Source of the DNA: Micractinium sp. NFX-FRZ
Taxonomy: Eukaryota > Chlorophyta > Trebouxiophyceae > Chlorellales > Chlorellaceae
Assembly: GCA_029339195.1 (NCBI GenBank)
Contig: JAPTJF010000251.1
Location: 25,207 to 89,206 of the forward strand
Direction of reading: 5' to 3'
DNA: 64,000 nt
The position numbers and the translations under genes were made by a program. The first letter of the stretch is position 1; the number at the start of each line of letters is the position of its first letter. The notes beneath the pieces are model-generated. The model did not search any database and was not told the DNA's origin. It was given only the letters and a program-made list of their open reading frames with translations. Of this stretch, positions 11,501 through 23,046 are shown one piece after another.

Positions 11501-12639
11501 GCACGCTGCGTGCGCCCCAATGCGGCCAGCCACCGCCCATGATGGATCGCTGCTGCTGCACCAAGCACCTTCCACCCACTTGAATAACTGACAGACCCCA
11601 ACAGCACCAGCTCAGCCTAACCCCCAGTTGTATGTATTCTCAGCCTGGCAGCCAACCGCCAGAACCCAATTTCAACGAAACTCAGCTTGAAACTCAAAAT
11701 CACGAACTGCTCGTTGTTGCGAGCCCCTTGCCTTGTTCTTTCTGCCCTGCCCTGGCGCCAATACGTGCGCCGCAAACTCAGCCTGTCGGTACTGCCCTCC
11801 AAATTGTACAAAACCTCCCGTTATGCCTCCTTCTCTACTTGTCTTCGCATTTCCCTACAACACATTGCCAATTGATCCCTATTGCTTTGTCTGATTCGGG
11901 CCGCAGCCTCTCTGCCATGCTGTGACCCCTCCTTGCCCGCGTGCCGCCTCCCTTGCCGGCACGCCCCCTTGCCCTGCGCCTGTGCCCACAGCCGCTGCCT
12001 AAATCCCCACTTCACCCTGCCAGAGCCTCTCTATTGCTTTGAGATGGCCCTTGCACACTGGGTGCCCTGTTGTAATCAACCCACCTACCATGCATGCGAC
12101 GGAGGGGCAGGCCCCTACATGGAGGAGTCAGAGTTGGGGACAGCCATGGCACTTAGCAGTGTTGCCTTTCTTGGCAGGCCGCACCTGGTCTTGTCACCAT
12201 GACACGCAAATGACACTTAGCAGGCCAGCAGGCCGTTTGTGTGCGTGGGAAATCGGCAACGGGCAGAGCGACGGGATCAGTGCGTGACCTGCATGCATGC
12301 GGGGGGCTGGCTTGAAGCACGCATGCCTGGCGGAGGTCTCGCTCTCTTACAAAAAATGCAGCACTGGCTACCAAGTGGTGCACGGTTCCATCGCAAACAA
12401 ATGTAAGTGATTGGTTGAGGGTGGCAGGGCACAAGATGGGCGCATGTGAGGGTGCAGTTGAAGAACAGCCGGATGTTACAAGTACAGGGGAGGGGGCGGG
12501 GGGGGAGAAATGTGTCGAGGGGGGCGTGAGGTGAGACGAGTGTACAGGGCAAGCATGCAGGTCGGAAACAAAGTAGGCTTTACAGGCTGTAACACAAGGC
12601 GAAATCGCAGCACAGGGAGCTGGGGCATGCAGGTGGGGC
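11501..12639. other. Convergent 3' flanks of two genes
   Basis: This stretch lies between the stops of the plus-strand 479-residue protein and the minus-strand plastid membrane protein, and probably holds both 3' UTRs. The left part (about 11580-11930) is less GC-rich than the genes. A minus-strand TGTAA lies at 12580-12584. No other gene is seen. Confidence 0.5.
12580..12584 (-). promoter_or_regulatory. TGTAA polyadenylation signal
   Basis: TGTAA reads on the minus strand 56 nt beyond the stop codon of the At5g03900-like gene. This is the standard green-algal polyadenylation signal. Confidence 0.55.
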
Positions 12640-15600
12640 TCACCCGCGGTCCTTCTCACGCTGCCGCTGCTGCTGCTGCTGCCACCACAGCGGCGGCACA
12701 TCGCCGCCGCCTGCCTGACGCCTCTGCTGCTCCTCCTGCTGCTGCTGCGACAGCCGGCCGGGGGCCTGCTGCCGCACGCGCTCCCGCTCCCGCATGCGCA
12801 GGCGCTCCTCAAAGTCTGCCGCCTCCACATCTCGGGGCTGCTCGTCCAGCGCGCGGTCGCTGCGGTACACCACGTCCCTGCAAGGCGGTACAGGCGGGGT
12901 GGAAGGGCGGAACAAGTGATTGATTTGGAAGCGTCAGACCTCAAAGTCCCGGCCAGGGCTGCTGCTGCTGCCACAGAGGAGGGAAGCCAGCTTCCCTACC
13001 AACCCCAGCCCCATATGACTGCCCCCCCACCCCCACCCCCTCCTCCTTCTCCTCCTACCTTTCGGTGATCACGCGCTGCTGCGCCTGCTGTGCCGCCCCC
13101 GCCAGCTTGGAGCGCAGCGTGGCATCGGGCTGCGCCAGCAGGCCCAGCGCCTCCTGGCGGGCCTCGTTGCGCGCATCTATGGCCGCGTTGCGGGCCGTGT
13201 TTTGCAGGGAGCGGAAGGCGGGGATGGCAAAGAAGGAGGCAGCGTACACCTGCAGCCAGGATGAGGCAGGACAGAGTCTCATTAACAAGCTGGGTGCTGC
13301 GGGGCAGCCAGGTTCAGGCAGGACAGAATGTCGACAAGTGGGTGCTGCAGGGCAAAATGCTGAGGAAATGGCGGTCGGAACGGGCAGCAGGGCACGCAGC
13401 AAAGTGGCCAGCGACACACGGCTGTGCAGCCGCCCCACCGTCCGTGCTGAACGTGCTTTACTGCCCCCAAGGCCTGAACCTTCCAGGCCGACAGCCAGGC
13501 TGCACCCCCCCGCCCCTGCTCCTGCTATCCTGGAGCCCTTACCCAACCCTCCCAATTCCACCACACCTCTCAGGCCACCCTTCCCCTGGGCCGACAACAC
13601 ACCACCCCAGCCACCCTCCCCCTGGGCCGACAACACACCACCCCGGCCACCCTCCGCCCCCACACACACCGCACCTGCAGGTATGGCATGGCGCCCACCA
13701 CCCACAGCAGGCCATTCCGTGCCAGCGCCACCTTGTTGAGCGGGTCTGCCAGCATGGCGGTGAGGGCCACCACGCCCACCAGGTTGAGGGCTCCCAGCGC
13801 CACCGCCGCCAGCTTCTGCCCGGCAGAGGCAGCCGTCAGCTGCCACTTCTGCTCAAGGGCCGCCGAGCGCGGCGGCGCGGCGCGCCCACGGGCGGCCTGC
13901 GGGGGAGCAGCGGGGCGGCGCGGGTGGCGTGGGGGAGAGGGGGTGAGCTGCCGAGGTTGGCGGCGTGCGCTTGCTCCTAGCACCCAGCCCCACCCGCCCT
14001 CACTGCGGCGGTTGCTATTTGAATCAGGCTCAGGGCGGTCCGGAGCCCGCACACATGCATGCCCCTCCCCCCCCACCCCCCCACACACCAGTGCCGCGGC
14101 CCACATGCCACACAATCAACCCGCCACGATTCACTTGTGCGCTCACCGTGGCGGTCTGCTGCAGCTCCGGGAAGGAGTACACAATGTTGCCGCTGGCGTC
14201 CACGGCGGGGCTGCCGTTGAAGCGGGCTAGCACGGGGAGCATGTACGACTCGTCCACTGAACGCAGACGAGGTGTGGGGGGAGGTGGGGAGGGGCAGGGA
14301 GAGGGATGACGAGCTGGGGCCAGGCAGGCCCGGAGGAGGGCGAGCTGGGGGATGCGGAGGGCGCCTGCCTGCAGCTCCCACCCAACCTCCTCCCCAACCC
14401 ATCCTTGCCTCCTCCCCAACCCATCCTCACTGTCCAACCCAAAGCAGTGAACCCAATGCTTGCAGTAGGGTGATTCACTGCCCTGCCCCGTTCCACACTT
14501 ACAAATGGGTGACTCACTCACCCCATCCCCCCTGCCTCACCCGCGATGCGCTGCCCCCGGTCCGCCGCCAGCTGCCCCGGCTTCAGGTCCAGGAAGGGGG
14601 CCAGCTCCTCGGCCACCACCGTACCGCCACGCGCCTGGATGTACCGCCCAACCTGCGGGACAGGGTGGCCAGGTGCAGGGCAGGGCGAGCAGCGGCTTGA
14701 GAGGCGGTGCACAGGGGCGGGGGATGGGTGCCACCCTGTGGCGACTGGCAGGACAGTCGGGACTGCACCCCCAGCCAGGGCTCACGACAGCCTTACCACC
14801 ACTGCAGGAGGGCATCACCACAAACTCTTGGCCCGCCCGCTGCTGGCCCCCTGCCCTCCCTCCCCGCTGCCTGCAGGGGGCGGGGCTGTGCGCTCACCGC
14901 CTGCCAGCGCTGGCGGTCGTACTCGGCATTCGGGTCGCCGTCGCCAAACACCCAGCTGCAGAGGGGTGGGCAGGTAGGAAGTACGCAATGCAGTTGGATG
15001 CCCGTCTCCCGGAAGCACCCAGCCAAGTATCGGCAGGGGGCAGGGTCGGCAGGGGGGGGACCCAGGACGGCCGTGGGCGGGCAGGCCGGCAGGTGCCTCT
15101 CCTCCACTCTGGTCCCCAAGGACTCATGCCCGCGCTTCCACGGACCCGAGCAGAGTTGACCAGAGTGCCTCCAAAACAGTGTGCTGCCCGGAACCCACGC
15201 CCGAGGATGCCCTTTCTTCTTGCAACAAAACACTCCTCTCCCACTGAAGGAGAGAAGCATGTGTCCACCACAAGGGGGCCTTGTCTTCTTACAGCTCATG
15301 CACCCCACCCACCCCCACCCCGCCACGCGCACACACACACACACACACACACAGCAGCCCACCTGAAGATGGCCTCCAGGAAGTTCATGCCCCCCTGACC
15401 CCCCTGCTGCGCCATGCGCTCGCGGCGGTGGCGGTAGTAGAAGGGGTCCCAGTACCACAGCACGTCCGTGAGGTCAAAGAAGAAGCGGGGGCCGCCGCCG
15501 CCGTAGCCGCCGCCGCGCCGGTTGTTATTGTTGTCGTCTTTGCCGCTGCTGTGAGGTGCGGGAGGGTGGGCGTGAGGGTGAGAGGGTGTCAAGGGGGCGG

Positions 15601-17207
15601 GGTGGGGGACAGTTCGGGGCGGGCGCTGCCGGCCGCACTTGTCAGGCCCTGCTGCCGGTGCGATGGGAGGAAACCGCGGGGCGTGTTCAAGCCAGCAGTA
15701 GCAGCGGCGGCTCTCTGCGTGGCAGCGCCAGGGGTAGCAACACAGTCGGGGCTGTTGCCACCCGTCCCAAATGGCAGCAGCACCCACGACCCACCTGGCG
15801 GCGGGCCAGCACCAGCGATGCAGCCGTTACACCATGCACTTGCCCCTCACCCCCGTCCTGCCCACTCCACTCCCAACACACCCCCTCCTTCTCTGCTTGC
15901 CACCTGGCAACTCCCCAGGTCTTCCACCCCCATCTCCTGCTCCCCCGCCTCCCCACCTGGCGATCACGGTGATGGCAGCAAACACGGCCAGCACGCTGAC
16001 GATGAGGGCGGAGCCAAAGGCTACACGCAGCAGGTACTCGGTGCCCGACTTGACGGCTGCAGGGGCAGCGAGAAGGGACGGCAGGGTTGAGAGGCCCGCT
16101 GATGGCAGTTACTCGGTGCCTGGAGGCCTAGATTGCTGCTTATTGCTCGTCCAGCCAAGCGGCCGTGGCAACATCCACGCACCCATCCATTTATACTTGC
16201 GCCAAGCGTTACGCTTCACCCAGCCACCCAACCCACCCTGGGCGGCGGGCTCCAGACGCAGGAGCAGCGACTTGGAGCGGATGGTGTCCTGAAAGCCGCG
16301 CGAGAAGACCCACACAATCTCTCCATCATCCGCCACCTGTGACCGGGCAGCAGGTCAGAAAGGGAAAGAGAAGCAGTGGGTCAAGGGGGCGGGCAGGTGG
16401 GCAGGGTGGCCAGGCATCCAAGCGGCACGAGATGGCGGGTGGGTGAAGCAGGCAGGCAGGCATGCAGGCAGGCGCAGCCCTGTCCGCCAGCCACCACATA
16501 TGTACGATGCCTCTTCCAGCGCGCCGTACCTGCAGCGTTGCCTGGCTGTCTGCCGCCAGAGCGCGAACAGCGGCCTCTGCCTGGTCCAGACGCAGCCCTG
16601 CAGTGCTGGCCACATCACCTGCGAGCAGATCAGCCGGGAAGGGCGGGCAGCAGCAGCGTTGGCAGGGAGTGGGCAAGCATGGCGCCTGTGCGTGTGCCAC
16701 TCCTGGTCCATGCCACGTGGCCTGTGCGGCGCAAACGTGCTGCACAGCAATGACCAGGAGGTCTGTGGATGCTGCTGTGGCAGGGCGGCCATGGGCCCTC
16801 CCCACGAGCTCCCCTCCACCATGCACCCAACGGCCGAGGCACGGCGACGCACCGACGGTCACGCGACCGCCGCGCTGCGAGATGGCGCGCTCGGCCCGCT
16901 GCCGCACTTCTGGATCCAGCTTGGGGCTCAGCAGCTCTTTGCCCCCGGGCACTGCATCTAACAAAAGCTCCACCGCAGCCGGCCGCTGCGCCGCCGCCAG
17001 CGGCGGCAGACGAACAGCCGCCGCCTCCCGCTTGGGGCTGCCGGGGCTCCAGGGCCGTGGCACCGGCCGCAGGAAGCTGTGGCCGCTGCTTCCTGGCTGC
17101 GGAACGCGCCCCAGGGCGGCCCAGGTGCGCGCCGAGGCCCGTAGCAGGCGCCCCTGACGCGGTGCTGCAGGGGCGACGCCCTGAAGCCTCCCCGCGTGTG
17201 ATAGCAT
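12640..17207 (-). CDS. Plastid membrane protein of the At5g03900 family
   Basis: About eleven exons on the minus strand, first from 17207 to ~16855 and last ~12877-12640. The Arg/Ala-rich N-terminus (MLSHAGRLQGVAPAAPRQG) fits a plastid transit peptide. Conserved blocks follow in order: DDGEIVWVFSRGFQDTIRSK; a membrane helix (ALIVSVLAVFAAITVIA) near 15965-16040; FFFDLTDVLWYWDPFYYRHR and GMNFLEAIF near 15362-15540; WVFGDGDPNAEYDRQRW; YIQARGGTVVAEELAPFLDL; ESYMLPVLARFNGSP; two membrane segments (VALGALNLVGVVALTAML, YAASFFAIPAF); and a charged, Gln-rich tail after DVVYRSDRALD. The order matches the Arabidopsis chloroplast protein At5g03900, sometimes labelled an iron-sulphur cluster biosynthesis family member; its biochemical role is not established. 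I infer a plastid membrane location. An SSGKDDNNNN linker just before the FFFDLTD block looks algal-specific. Confidence 0.85.
13565..13670. repeat. About 36-bp tandem repeat in an intron
   Basis: About three copies of a unit containing CCTGGGCCGACAACACACC lie in an intron of the At5g03900-like gene, just downstream (on plus) of a CT-rich tract. No coding role is apparent. Confidence 0.7.
15327..15352. repeat. (CA)n microsatellite
   Basis: An alternating CA run of about 13 units lies in an intron of the At5g03900-like gene next to the acceptor side of an exon. Confidence 0.9.
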
Positions 17208-18482
17208 TTCGTAAAGCTGTGCTCACTTCGCCCGCCAGGAAACGCAGGCCCGCGCACGACGCGATGAGCGCTTCCCTTCCGTGCGCCTTTCAGAAGCAGC
17301 GGAAAGCCCTGACGTATGGCATCGGTCGATTCGGAAGAATGATCGACGCTGCGCCGTGGCTGGCGCGCCACATAGTGCCGCCGCCACGCTGCGCCCGTCC
17401 GGCAGTCGCCGGAAGCAGGCTCCGCTCCATGCCTCCCTCAACCACTTGGATGGAAAGTTCCGCAGGTGGTATCACACATCGCACAGAGGGACATCTGGTG
17501 CATGCGCTCACTAAATTATGATGGACGGCAGAAGCAGCGGCAACGCGCAACGGGGAGGGCGAGCGGGGAAGGGTGGGAGCCGAACAGGAGGGGGGAGGGG
17601 GGCGCACCCCCGGTGGCATGGCAGGGGAGAGTGGCAGTAGGCGTGTTGTGGGTGCGCCCGCCCTCCGGCAGTGCTGATGGGGATTAGATTCTGAAAAGGG
17701 GCGGGTGGGCGGGAAAAAACTTGTGGGGGCGGGGGCACAGCCTGTGCATTTTGGGGGTGGGCGCAGGGGCTGCGCAACAATGGGTAGTCGAAAGCACGTT
17801 TCGCAGCCTCCCCCGGCCCCTAGTTAGGGATAGGAGGGGGCGGGCCAGAGCCCGAGGCATGCAGGAGGGATGTGTGCCAGGCATGAGAGAGTGTGTGGGT
17901 GCTGCTTGTCAGTGACGGGGGCCAGGCAGCGACGCCGGCGGGCGGGCGGCTGGGGTGGCTTTTTAATAGCCGGTCGCGCGTAAGAAGGCAGGAGCCAGGC
18001 CCAGGGGCGGGGAGAAGACGTGAGTGATTGAGTGATCGCAGAGGGAAGGAGAATATGGTTGGGGCAGGGGTGGTATACACATCGGGACGTCAGCCACCCA
18101 CCGCCCCGGTCACGGCACGCCGCCCACAGAGAGGGGCAGGTGCCGGGTGTGCGGGGGGAGGGGGGGCAGGGAGGCAGGGGCATCTGAAGGCCTCCCGTGG
18201 CCGGGTGCGGCGGGTCGGTTGGGGAGGAGGCACATAGGGTGGGGTGGGGTGGGGTGGGGTGCAGTGGGGGCGGGTACGGCTGGCTGAGCAATTAAACTAG
18301 ACAAACGGCAGCAGACAGAGACATGACAGGGACAGGGGGGGAACAACTGGGGGCCATGCTCTGGGGGGGCCCTGGTCTAGTGGCCGCCAGGGCTCAGGGG
18401 TGGCAACCTAGAATCCCAGCATCGAGGGCTGCTGCCCAGGCATCCAGCAACCCAGGGGCAAAGCCTTGCAGTGCCGTGTGGT
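17208..18482. other. Intergenic region between the plastid protein and RNR2
   Basis: It lies upstream of the At5g03900-like gene and downstream of RNR2, both on minus. It should hold the promoter of the first and the 3' UTR of the second. It is G-rich on the plus strand over about 17570-18360, including the GGGGT run at 18238-18262. No gene is supported. Confidence 0.45.
18238..18262 (+). repeat. GGGGT tandem run, potential G-quadruplex
   Basis: About five GGGGT units in a row lie in the 3' flank of the RNR2 gene. The G-runs are on the plus strand, so the RNR2 transcript would carry the C-rich form. Confidence 0.75.
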
Positions 18483-21400
18483 TCAGAAGTCCTCGTCAAG
18501 CGAAAACACGTGCTCGTGCTTGCGCGCGCCGCTGTTCACGCTCTGCATCACCCCCGCGCGCTGGTACTCCCCCACGCGCCGCTCGAAAAAGTTGGTCTTG
18601 CCCCTGCCGAGGGGGAGGGCCGTGGGAGGAAGGTTAGAATAGGGTTGGATGACTGCGGGTCGTATGGGCCGCAGATACCAACGAGGTGGGTGCTGTGCTG
18701 GTGCTGGTGGCACCCAACCGCGACTTTGCCAGCATGACCACAGCACCCACAGGGCGATGCACACTATCCCATGTCCCACACACCACCACCCCCCCACTCA
18801 CTGCAGGCTGATCATGTGCACAGCACCCACAGGGCGACGCACACTGTTCCATGTCCCACACACCACCACCCCCCACTCACTGCAGGCTGATCATGTGCAC
18901 AGCACCCACAGGGCGACGCACCATGTGCCACACACCACCCCCCGCCCACTCACTGCAGGCTGATCATGTCCATCCAGTCAAAGGGGTTCTGCACGTTGTA
19001 GCGCTTGGGGTAGCCCAGGGCCACCAGCAGGCGGTCGGCAACAAACTCAATGTACTGCAGGCACAGGAGGGCGGGCGGGGCAGTACAGGCGGTCGGCAAC
19101 AAACTCAATGTACTGCAGGCACAGGAGGGGGGGCGGGGCAGTACAGGCGGTCGGCAACAAACTCAATGTACTGCAGGCAGGCACAGGAGGGGGGGGGGGG
19201 CAGTACAGGCGGGCAATTAGAAGCGACAGACACAGCAGAGGGGGAGTGCGTCCATGCCCACCCCACGCGCGCAGCACCGCCATGCGACTCGGGACCTGAC
19301 GCCTGCACCATGATACGTGGGAGGTGCAATGCCGCACACCCCGGCGCCGAGGGGTGCGCGTTCACAACCACAGTGTGTGCCACACAGAGCACCCACAGCC
19401 CCACTTAAAAGCCGCTCTGCACTACGTGCAACACAGGCACGGGTGTCCCCTATGGCGGGCAGCGCACCTGCGCCATGAGCTCGGCGTTCATGCCCACCAG
19501 CGCCACAGAGAGCGCCTCGCAGCAGAACTCGCGCTCCAGCTCCACCGCCTCGGCCACAATGGCGTGCACCGTGGAGGTGGGCAGCCTGCAGAGAGGGGGG
19601 AAAGGGGGCGGGGGACAGGGGGAGGGGAGAGAGGCGGGGGAGGCCTGGGTTGGAGGGGGATGGGGCGACCAAAGCATGGGCCACTGATGGGAGTCGGGGG
19701 ACGGGAGCCGCCGGAAGGCGGTGAAGGGAGCCACGTGTGTGCGCTTGTAGTGTGCAAGGGAGGAGGGCTCGGTACAAAGTAATGATTGCATTCCACAAGG
19801 AGCCGGAGCGCCGTTCGGAGGATTGACAGATCAAGTGTATCGTCCCCGCCCTCCCTGCCTGCACGCTGCCCCACCCAGAACGCGCAGCAGCGGCAGCAGC
19901 AACTGTCAAGGCAGTGGGCCCACAACCAAGTTGGCCCACAACCAATGCAGAGATAAGAGGTAAGGTCTGCCGGCAGGGCAGGCAGGCAGGGCAGGCGGGC
20001 AGGCAGGCAGGGCACAAGGCAGCAGGCAGCAGGCGGTGGCATGCAGGCGGGCGGCCGGGGCGTGCGTGCGCGGCTTGGGTTGCGCTCAGTTGGAGAAGGG
20101 TAAAGGTATCCACCATATGCGGAGTCGGATTGAACAGCAATTGAAGTTTGGGGTGATCATCCCTGCGCGACGCACACGCGACGCCCATGCAGCGCATGCG
20201 GAGCAACAATGCAGGCATGGCACAGCATGCCCAGCACTGGAATGCAGCCCACCCTCCCGTGCGCTCAGTTGGAGAAGGGTAGAGGTATCCACCATGTGCG
20301 GAGTCGGATTGAACAGCAATTGAAGTTGGGGTGATCATCCCTGCGCGTGCCCCACACACCAAACCTCAGCTGTGCAGCTACTTGAGAAAGTGCACCCCTT
20401 AGTCAGCTTCTGCACAGCTTCACCCACATATTCTTCAGCAGCAGCTTGTAAACCCCACCCGCCAAGCCAGCCTGCATACCCTCTTTTGAAAGATGTTGCA
20501 TACCCTCCTGCACCCTGTGCGCCCACCTGTTGCGCAGCAGCTCGTACAGGTGGCAGGCAAAGTCGGTGTGCAGGCCCTCGTCCCGGCTGATCATCTCGTT
20601 GCTGAAGGTGAGGCCTGCAGGCAAGAGGTGAGGAGGGATATGGCAAAGGCGGGGGTTCGTTCAGAAGCGAGCGGGTAGCAGCCAGCTGCACACAACCCTG
20701 AGCCGCTTGCGGCAACGAAGCAGGGCAGCGCCCCCTGGCAACAGAACAGCATGAAGCGCCCGGAATGCAGCCCCATATCCACACGAAACACAGAGAAGGG
20801 AAGGAAGAAAGGAGGGCTCACCCGGCATGAGCTGGCGCTTCTTGAGCCAGAAGATGGAGCAGAAGGAGCCGGAGAAGTGGATGCCCTCCACGCAGGCATA
20901 CGCCACCAGCCGCTCCGCAAAGCACCGGCTGCTGTCAATCCACTTCATCGCCCACGCAGCCTTCTTCTCTGCAGCATTTCAAAGGCAGGGGGGGGTTGAC
21001 GGCATGCTGGTGAGAGAGGGCAAAGGAAGCAGCACAGGCCGGCCACAGGCCAACAGGCGCCGGCAGAGCAGCATGCCCCAGGGGCAGCAGGCGGCGCAGC
21101 CCGTGGCTGCCCACTCCCGGCCCCGCATTGGCATCGCGCCTCCTCTCCTCTCTACTCACGGACCCAGGAAGCGGCGCCAACAGGCCGGGCCACGCTGCAG
21201 CAGGCCCAAGTCGAAAGCAAGGGCACTCACGGACGCATGGGACGGTGTCGACGGCGTGGAAGAGGAGGTCGCGCTGCTGGCGGTCGCTGATGTACTGCTC
21301 CAGCAGCAGGCCGTACATCTCGCTGTGCACGCTCTCAATGGCCGACTGGAAGGCGTAGAAGGCGCGCGCCTCGGGGATCTGCACCTCTGCAGCAGCAGCA

Positions 21401-23046
21401 CGCAAGGGGGAGGGCAGGACCAGCATGAACCGGATGTTAATCCAGGCGCTTGGTACTCTTGATGTCATGATAAAGTTTCGGGGCGGAAGGGGCGGACGAC
21501 GCGCGTCTTGGGCTGCCAGCAAGCCAGAGGGTCGCGACGACAGAGGCGGCACCGTCCGCAGGGCGCGCGGCGGGCCGGAGCATCTTCACGGCCCCTGCTC
21601 GCATGGCCCCAGCTTGCCCACCCCAGCCCGCTGCCGCTGCCACTGCCACTGCCCCCACCCCAGCCCGCTGCCGCTGCCACTGCCACTGCCACTGCCCCCA
21701 TCCCTGCCCCTCCCCTCCCGTACCCTGCATGAAGCGGGTGGACAGGTTCTCCAGCACGATGCCGTCGCTGGCAGCAAAGAAGGCCAGCACCTGCACAAGG
21801 GGCGGCACCCAGAGCTCGAAACCAGTCAGTCAGTCATCAGGCGTATACCAGACCCAGGCAGGGAAGGCAGGTGTGTCTTTGTTGGGGCTGCACCATGAAT
21901 CAGTTACACCCACGTGCCAGCACCCATGCCTCGAGCCAGCTCCCCCATAAGAAATGAAGTGACGCTCACCGCCGGTCAGCCCGCGCCAGGCCCGCCCCCA
22001 CTCCCCCACACTCCAGTCTTGACGCACCCACCCCCGCTGCACGCCAGCCCCACGTGGGACCCTGGCTCACATAAGAGATGAAGTGGCGCTCGCCGTCGGT
22101 CAGCTTGCGCCAGTCCCGCATGTCCTGGCTCAGGTCCACCTCCTCAGCCGTCCAGTAACTGGCCTGCGCCATCTTGTAATACTCAAAGCAGCGGTCATAC
22201 CTGCGCGTTGGTTGGTGCAGAGTTGGTGGCATGTGGGGGAGGGGTGGGCAGAGGCATGGGGCGGGGGCGGCGGCAGGGGCTGGCGTGCGCAGCGCGCAGG
22301 CGGGCGTGCTGCAGGGCTGGGGTAGCCAGCGTGAGGTATTGGCAGGAGAACAGTGCAGCCTGCGGGACTGCCCTTGGCTGAAACAGGGCTGGAAGGTGAC
22401 TGGAGGGTTTCCTAGGGCAGTAGGCCGCACGTTTCCCGCCGCCGCTTCCCGCCGCCGGGGCACCCACTCACTTGACGGGCAGCAGGCAGAAGCGCTCGCT
22501 GTTTGGCAGCAGGATAGGCTCCCGCAAGTCGTGCTCTGCTTGCCGCCATGCCTGCGCTTCGCTAGTGGATGCTGCAGCGGCGAGGTCGGCCGCGCTGTCG
22601 GCGGCGCCACTGCTCCGCCCCGGCGTGCTGCTGCCGTCGTCACTGTCCGTGCTGGACGGCGGCGTCGCTAGTTGCTGCTCGCCGGCTGCTGCTTCTATCG
22701 CGCCCTGACGCCGCGCGGGGCTAGCGGAGAGGGGCGAGCGAGGGGAGGCGCGGCCCTCGGTGCCGGCCACAGCTAGTCCGTCAAATTGCAGCTCAAGTGC
22801 CTTGGGTGAGGGAAGCTCCCCTCGCTGCACGCGCTCCCCCTCCTGGGCTGGCGTTATCGGCGCAGGGCCGCAGCACATGCCGCTCTGCTGCATGCTGAAG
22901 GCCGCAATGCCGCTCCGCTCGTGCTCTCCACTGGCCATCATGCAATCGGTGCGGACAAGAGGCCGATGGCGGACTGATGCCTGGCTGTGGGCGAGTTTCT
23001 TCAAGCCTTCCGGCATGAGCTCGCATGGGGCCGTGGCCGGGAACAT
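18483..23046 (-). CDS. RNR2: Ribonucleotide reductase class I small subunit (R2)
   Basis: About nine exons on the minus strand, from the ATG at 23046 to the TGA at 18483. The R2 subunit holds the di-iron/tyrosyl-radical cofactor that lets the large subunit reduce ribonucleotides to dNTPs. The ferritin-like core is complete: [29 protein letters not shown] (Asp ligand); [13 protein letters not shown] (Glu ligand); [15 protein letters not shown] (Glu and His ligands plus the radical Tyr after EM); [19 protein letters not shown] (Glu ligand); [15 protein letters not shown] (Glu and His ligands); [26 protein letters not shown]. It ends in the seven-residue FSLDEDF tail that docks on the large subunit. 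All ligands are present, so it should be active. Unusual is an N-terminal extension of about 160 residues, Ser/Ala/Glu-rich and low in complexity, in the first exon; initiation could instead occur at a later Met. Several introns carry exon-edge repeats. Confidence 0.95.
18730..18970 (-). repeat. About 78-bp tandem repeat copying an RNR2 donor edge
   Basis: About three copies of a unit containing CACTGCAGGCTGATCATGTG precede the true exon edge near 18957. On the minus strand each copy contains the end of the exon coding DMISLQ and its GTGAGTG donor. The true exon reads on into NPFDWMDM; the copies do not. Confidence 0.85.
19030..19215 (-). repeat. About 57-bp tandem repeat copying an RNR2 acceptor edge
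   Basis: Three copies carry, on the minus strand, CTGCAG followed by the codons for YIEFVADR. Only the copy nearest 19030-19058 continues into [14 protein letters not shown]. The two upstream copies lead into intron sequence, so this intron has three near-identical 3' splice sites. Confidence 0.9.
20082..20347. repeat. About 88-bp direct repeat in an RNR2 intron
   Basis: Positions 20082-20169 and 20261-20347 are almost identical, starting GCGCTCAGTTGGAGAAGGGT and including GGAGTCGGATTGAACAGCAA and GGTGATCATCCCTGCGCG. This unit does not resemble either flanking exon edge, unlike the other repeats in this gene. Confidence 0.9.
21946..22112 (-). repeat. Diverged copy of an RNR2 exon end
   Basis: Positions 21946-21988 match 22070-22112 at 37 of 43 bases. 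On the minus strand 22112-22070 is the true exon end ([11 protein letters not shown], then GTGAGC). The copy would read [12 protein letters not shown] inside the intron and lacks the GTGAGC donor. Confidence 0.9.
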
